Below are positions 63,225 through 64,000 of a stretch of 64,000 nucleotides of DNA, piece after piece. Below the pieces are notes generated by a model. The model did not search any database. It was not told the origin of the DNA and saw nothing but the letters and a program-made list of their open reading frames with translations. Source of the DNA: Massilia sp. W12 (GTDB taxonomy: Bacteria; Pseudomonadota; Gammaproteobacteria; Burkholderiales; Burkholderiaceae_D); assembly GCF_037300705.1 (NCBI RefSeq), contig NZ_CP147776.1, forward strand, positions 4,278,001-4,342,000. Reading direction: 5' to 3'. Numbering within the stretch: the first letter of the stretch is position 1; every line of letters starts with the position of its first letter. A program made the position numbers and the translations under genes.

Positions 63225-63989
63225 TTACGCCGCCTCCCATTCGCTGAGAATGGATTTCAACAGAGCATCCAGGCGGGTGCTGAGCTGGTCATCTTTGCAC
63301 AAGGTATAGTCTGGCTGAATCAGTCCATTTTGCAAAGCGGGATTTGCAGTCATCAGCACCAGTTTGGGCAAACGCAACATATGATTGAGCTTGAGCGCGG
63401 CGATCAAGGCGCCGCCGTTAAGCATTCGGACTTCCTGCGCAGTCAGCAGCAAATCAAAGCGCTCGCTCAAGGCCCGCCCCAAGGCTTGATAACCATCGCC
63501 TTCGACTGAAATATGGAAATTATTGCGTTGCAAGACCTTGCTCGCGAGCTTGATGACCGTACTCGAATTTTCCACCAGCAAGACATGATAGGCCGCGCTT
63601 TGCGCCGGTTTGCGCACCCGCGCCAGCAGCGCATCGACATCGAATGCCATATCAGGCCGCTGCCGCAAACGCTCGGTGACATGGCGCATGATGTCAAGAT
63701 ATTCCAATGAGATATTGGCGAAATCGAGCGCCTGCAAATCCTGGTTTTCACTGGCCAGGCTCAAAAAATCCTCAAACGGGTGACAGATCGCGGTCAACAC
63801 ATGCAAGCCGTAGGTGCCGCCGCTGCCTTTCAGGCTGTGCACCTGACGATACAACTCGTGAAAGGTATCGGCATCAAAACCGCCGCGCTCCAGGCTTAAC
63901 ACCAGGCTTTCCAACTGCTCCAGACGATCCGGCATTTCAGCCAGATAATTGTCGCGCAGCTTTTGCAACATGGCCTGTATCTGATCCAT
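63225..63989 (-). CDS. Hpt-domain protein with a degenerate receiver domain
   Basis: A 254-residue cytosolic protein. The N-terminal Hpt domain has His51 in YRQVHSLKGSGGTYGL, the full phosphotransfer motif. From about residue 132 a receiver-like fold follows (YHVLLVENSSTVIKLASKVLQRNNF), but the acceptor position is Ala184 (LLLTAQEVRML instead of LLxD) and the acid pair is Glu140-Asn141; Lys232 remains. It can therefore pass phosphate at the Hpt but probably cannot be phosphorylated at its receiver. It lies 20 bp upstream of the giant kinase, so both are likely co-transcribed. More of the operon may lie beyond the window. Confidence 0.88.
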   Translation of the reverse strand: MDQIQAMLQKLRDNYLAEMPDRLEQLESLVLSLERGGFDADTFHELYRQVHSLKGSGGTYGLHVLTAICHPFEDFLSLASENQDLQALDFANISLEYLDIMRHVTERLRQRPDMAFDVDALLARVRKPAQSAAYHVLLVENSSTVIKLASKVLQRNNFHISVEGDGYQALGRALSERFDLLLTAQEVRMLNGGALIAALKLNHMLRLPKLVLMTANPALQNGLIQPDYTLCKDDQLSTRLDALLKSILSEWEAA

Positions 63990-64000
63990 GATGGTCTCTG

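Overview
The window is a typical chromosome segment of a betaproteobacterium of the order Burkholderiales. The closest general look is Oxalobacteraceae (Massilia/Janthinobacterium/Herbaspirillum-like), but that is an inference from gene content and order, not a database result. Supporting signs are petABC followed by sspA-sspB, divergent def-fmt and lysM-dprA, rsmB-DUF4390-ntrY-ntrX next to argS-SPOR-dsbA, divergent tsaE/queG, and moderately high GC.

Layout: (a) 1-2920, the end of an MDR dehydrogenase, then an iron/heme block: hemP with a Fur-box-like site, a small unknown gene, bfd, a small Ala/Ser-tailed membrane protein, a PepSY-type membrane protein and bacterioferritin. (b) 2979-9434, a GST, purB, cytochrome b561 with two YceI periplasmic proteins, then on the minus strand mscL, an HtrA-type protease and a DUF2461 protein. 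(c) 9842-13965, cytochrome bc1 (petABC) and the stringent starvation proteins sspA/sspB, then tRNA-Thr(UGU). (d) 14183-21067, fmt and def facing a LysM protein, dprA and topB. (e) 21092-26157, the most unusual gene block: a Tic20-like membrane protein, an anchored periplasmic-binding-like protein, TelA, a lipoprotein fusing a binding domain to a vWA domain, and an XpaC-like membrane protein. No permease or ATPase is present. (f) 26169-35529, mixed housekeeping and envelope genes: cyclophilin, DedA, alpha-carbonic anhydrase, a Lys/Ala-rich tail protein, an IPNS-like oxygenase, LysE, a Sel1 protein, MATE and a mutarotase. (g) 35540-45765, amiC-tsaE facing queG, oligopeptidase B, small unknown proteins, a solute-binding protein, and the minus-strand operon argS-SPOR-dsbA. 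(h) 45978-53631, rsmB-DUF4390-ntrY-ntrX with an NtrX that lacks its AAA+ domain, a P-loop-less CobW-like fragment, and a glutamine amidotransferase coupled to a BMP-family lipoprotein. (i) 53632-54314, a non-coding array of 27-nt palindromic repeats in two opposing blocks. (j) 54315-63989, a moxR-DUF58-transglutaminase operon, a hybrid kinase of about 1570 residues with an NMT1/THI5-type sensor, and an Hpt protein with a degenerate receiver.

The best candidates for something new are the TelA/vWA/binding-protein operon, the opposed palindromic repeat array, the NMT1-type hybrid kinase with its neighbouring Hpt/pseudo-receiver, and the AAA+-less NtrX. No CRISPR array, complete insertion sequence or prophage was seen.
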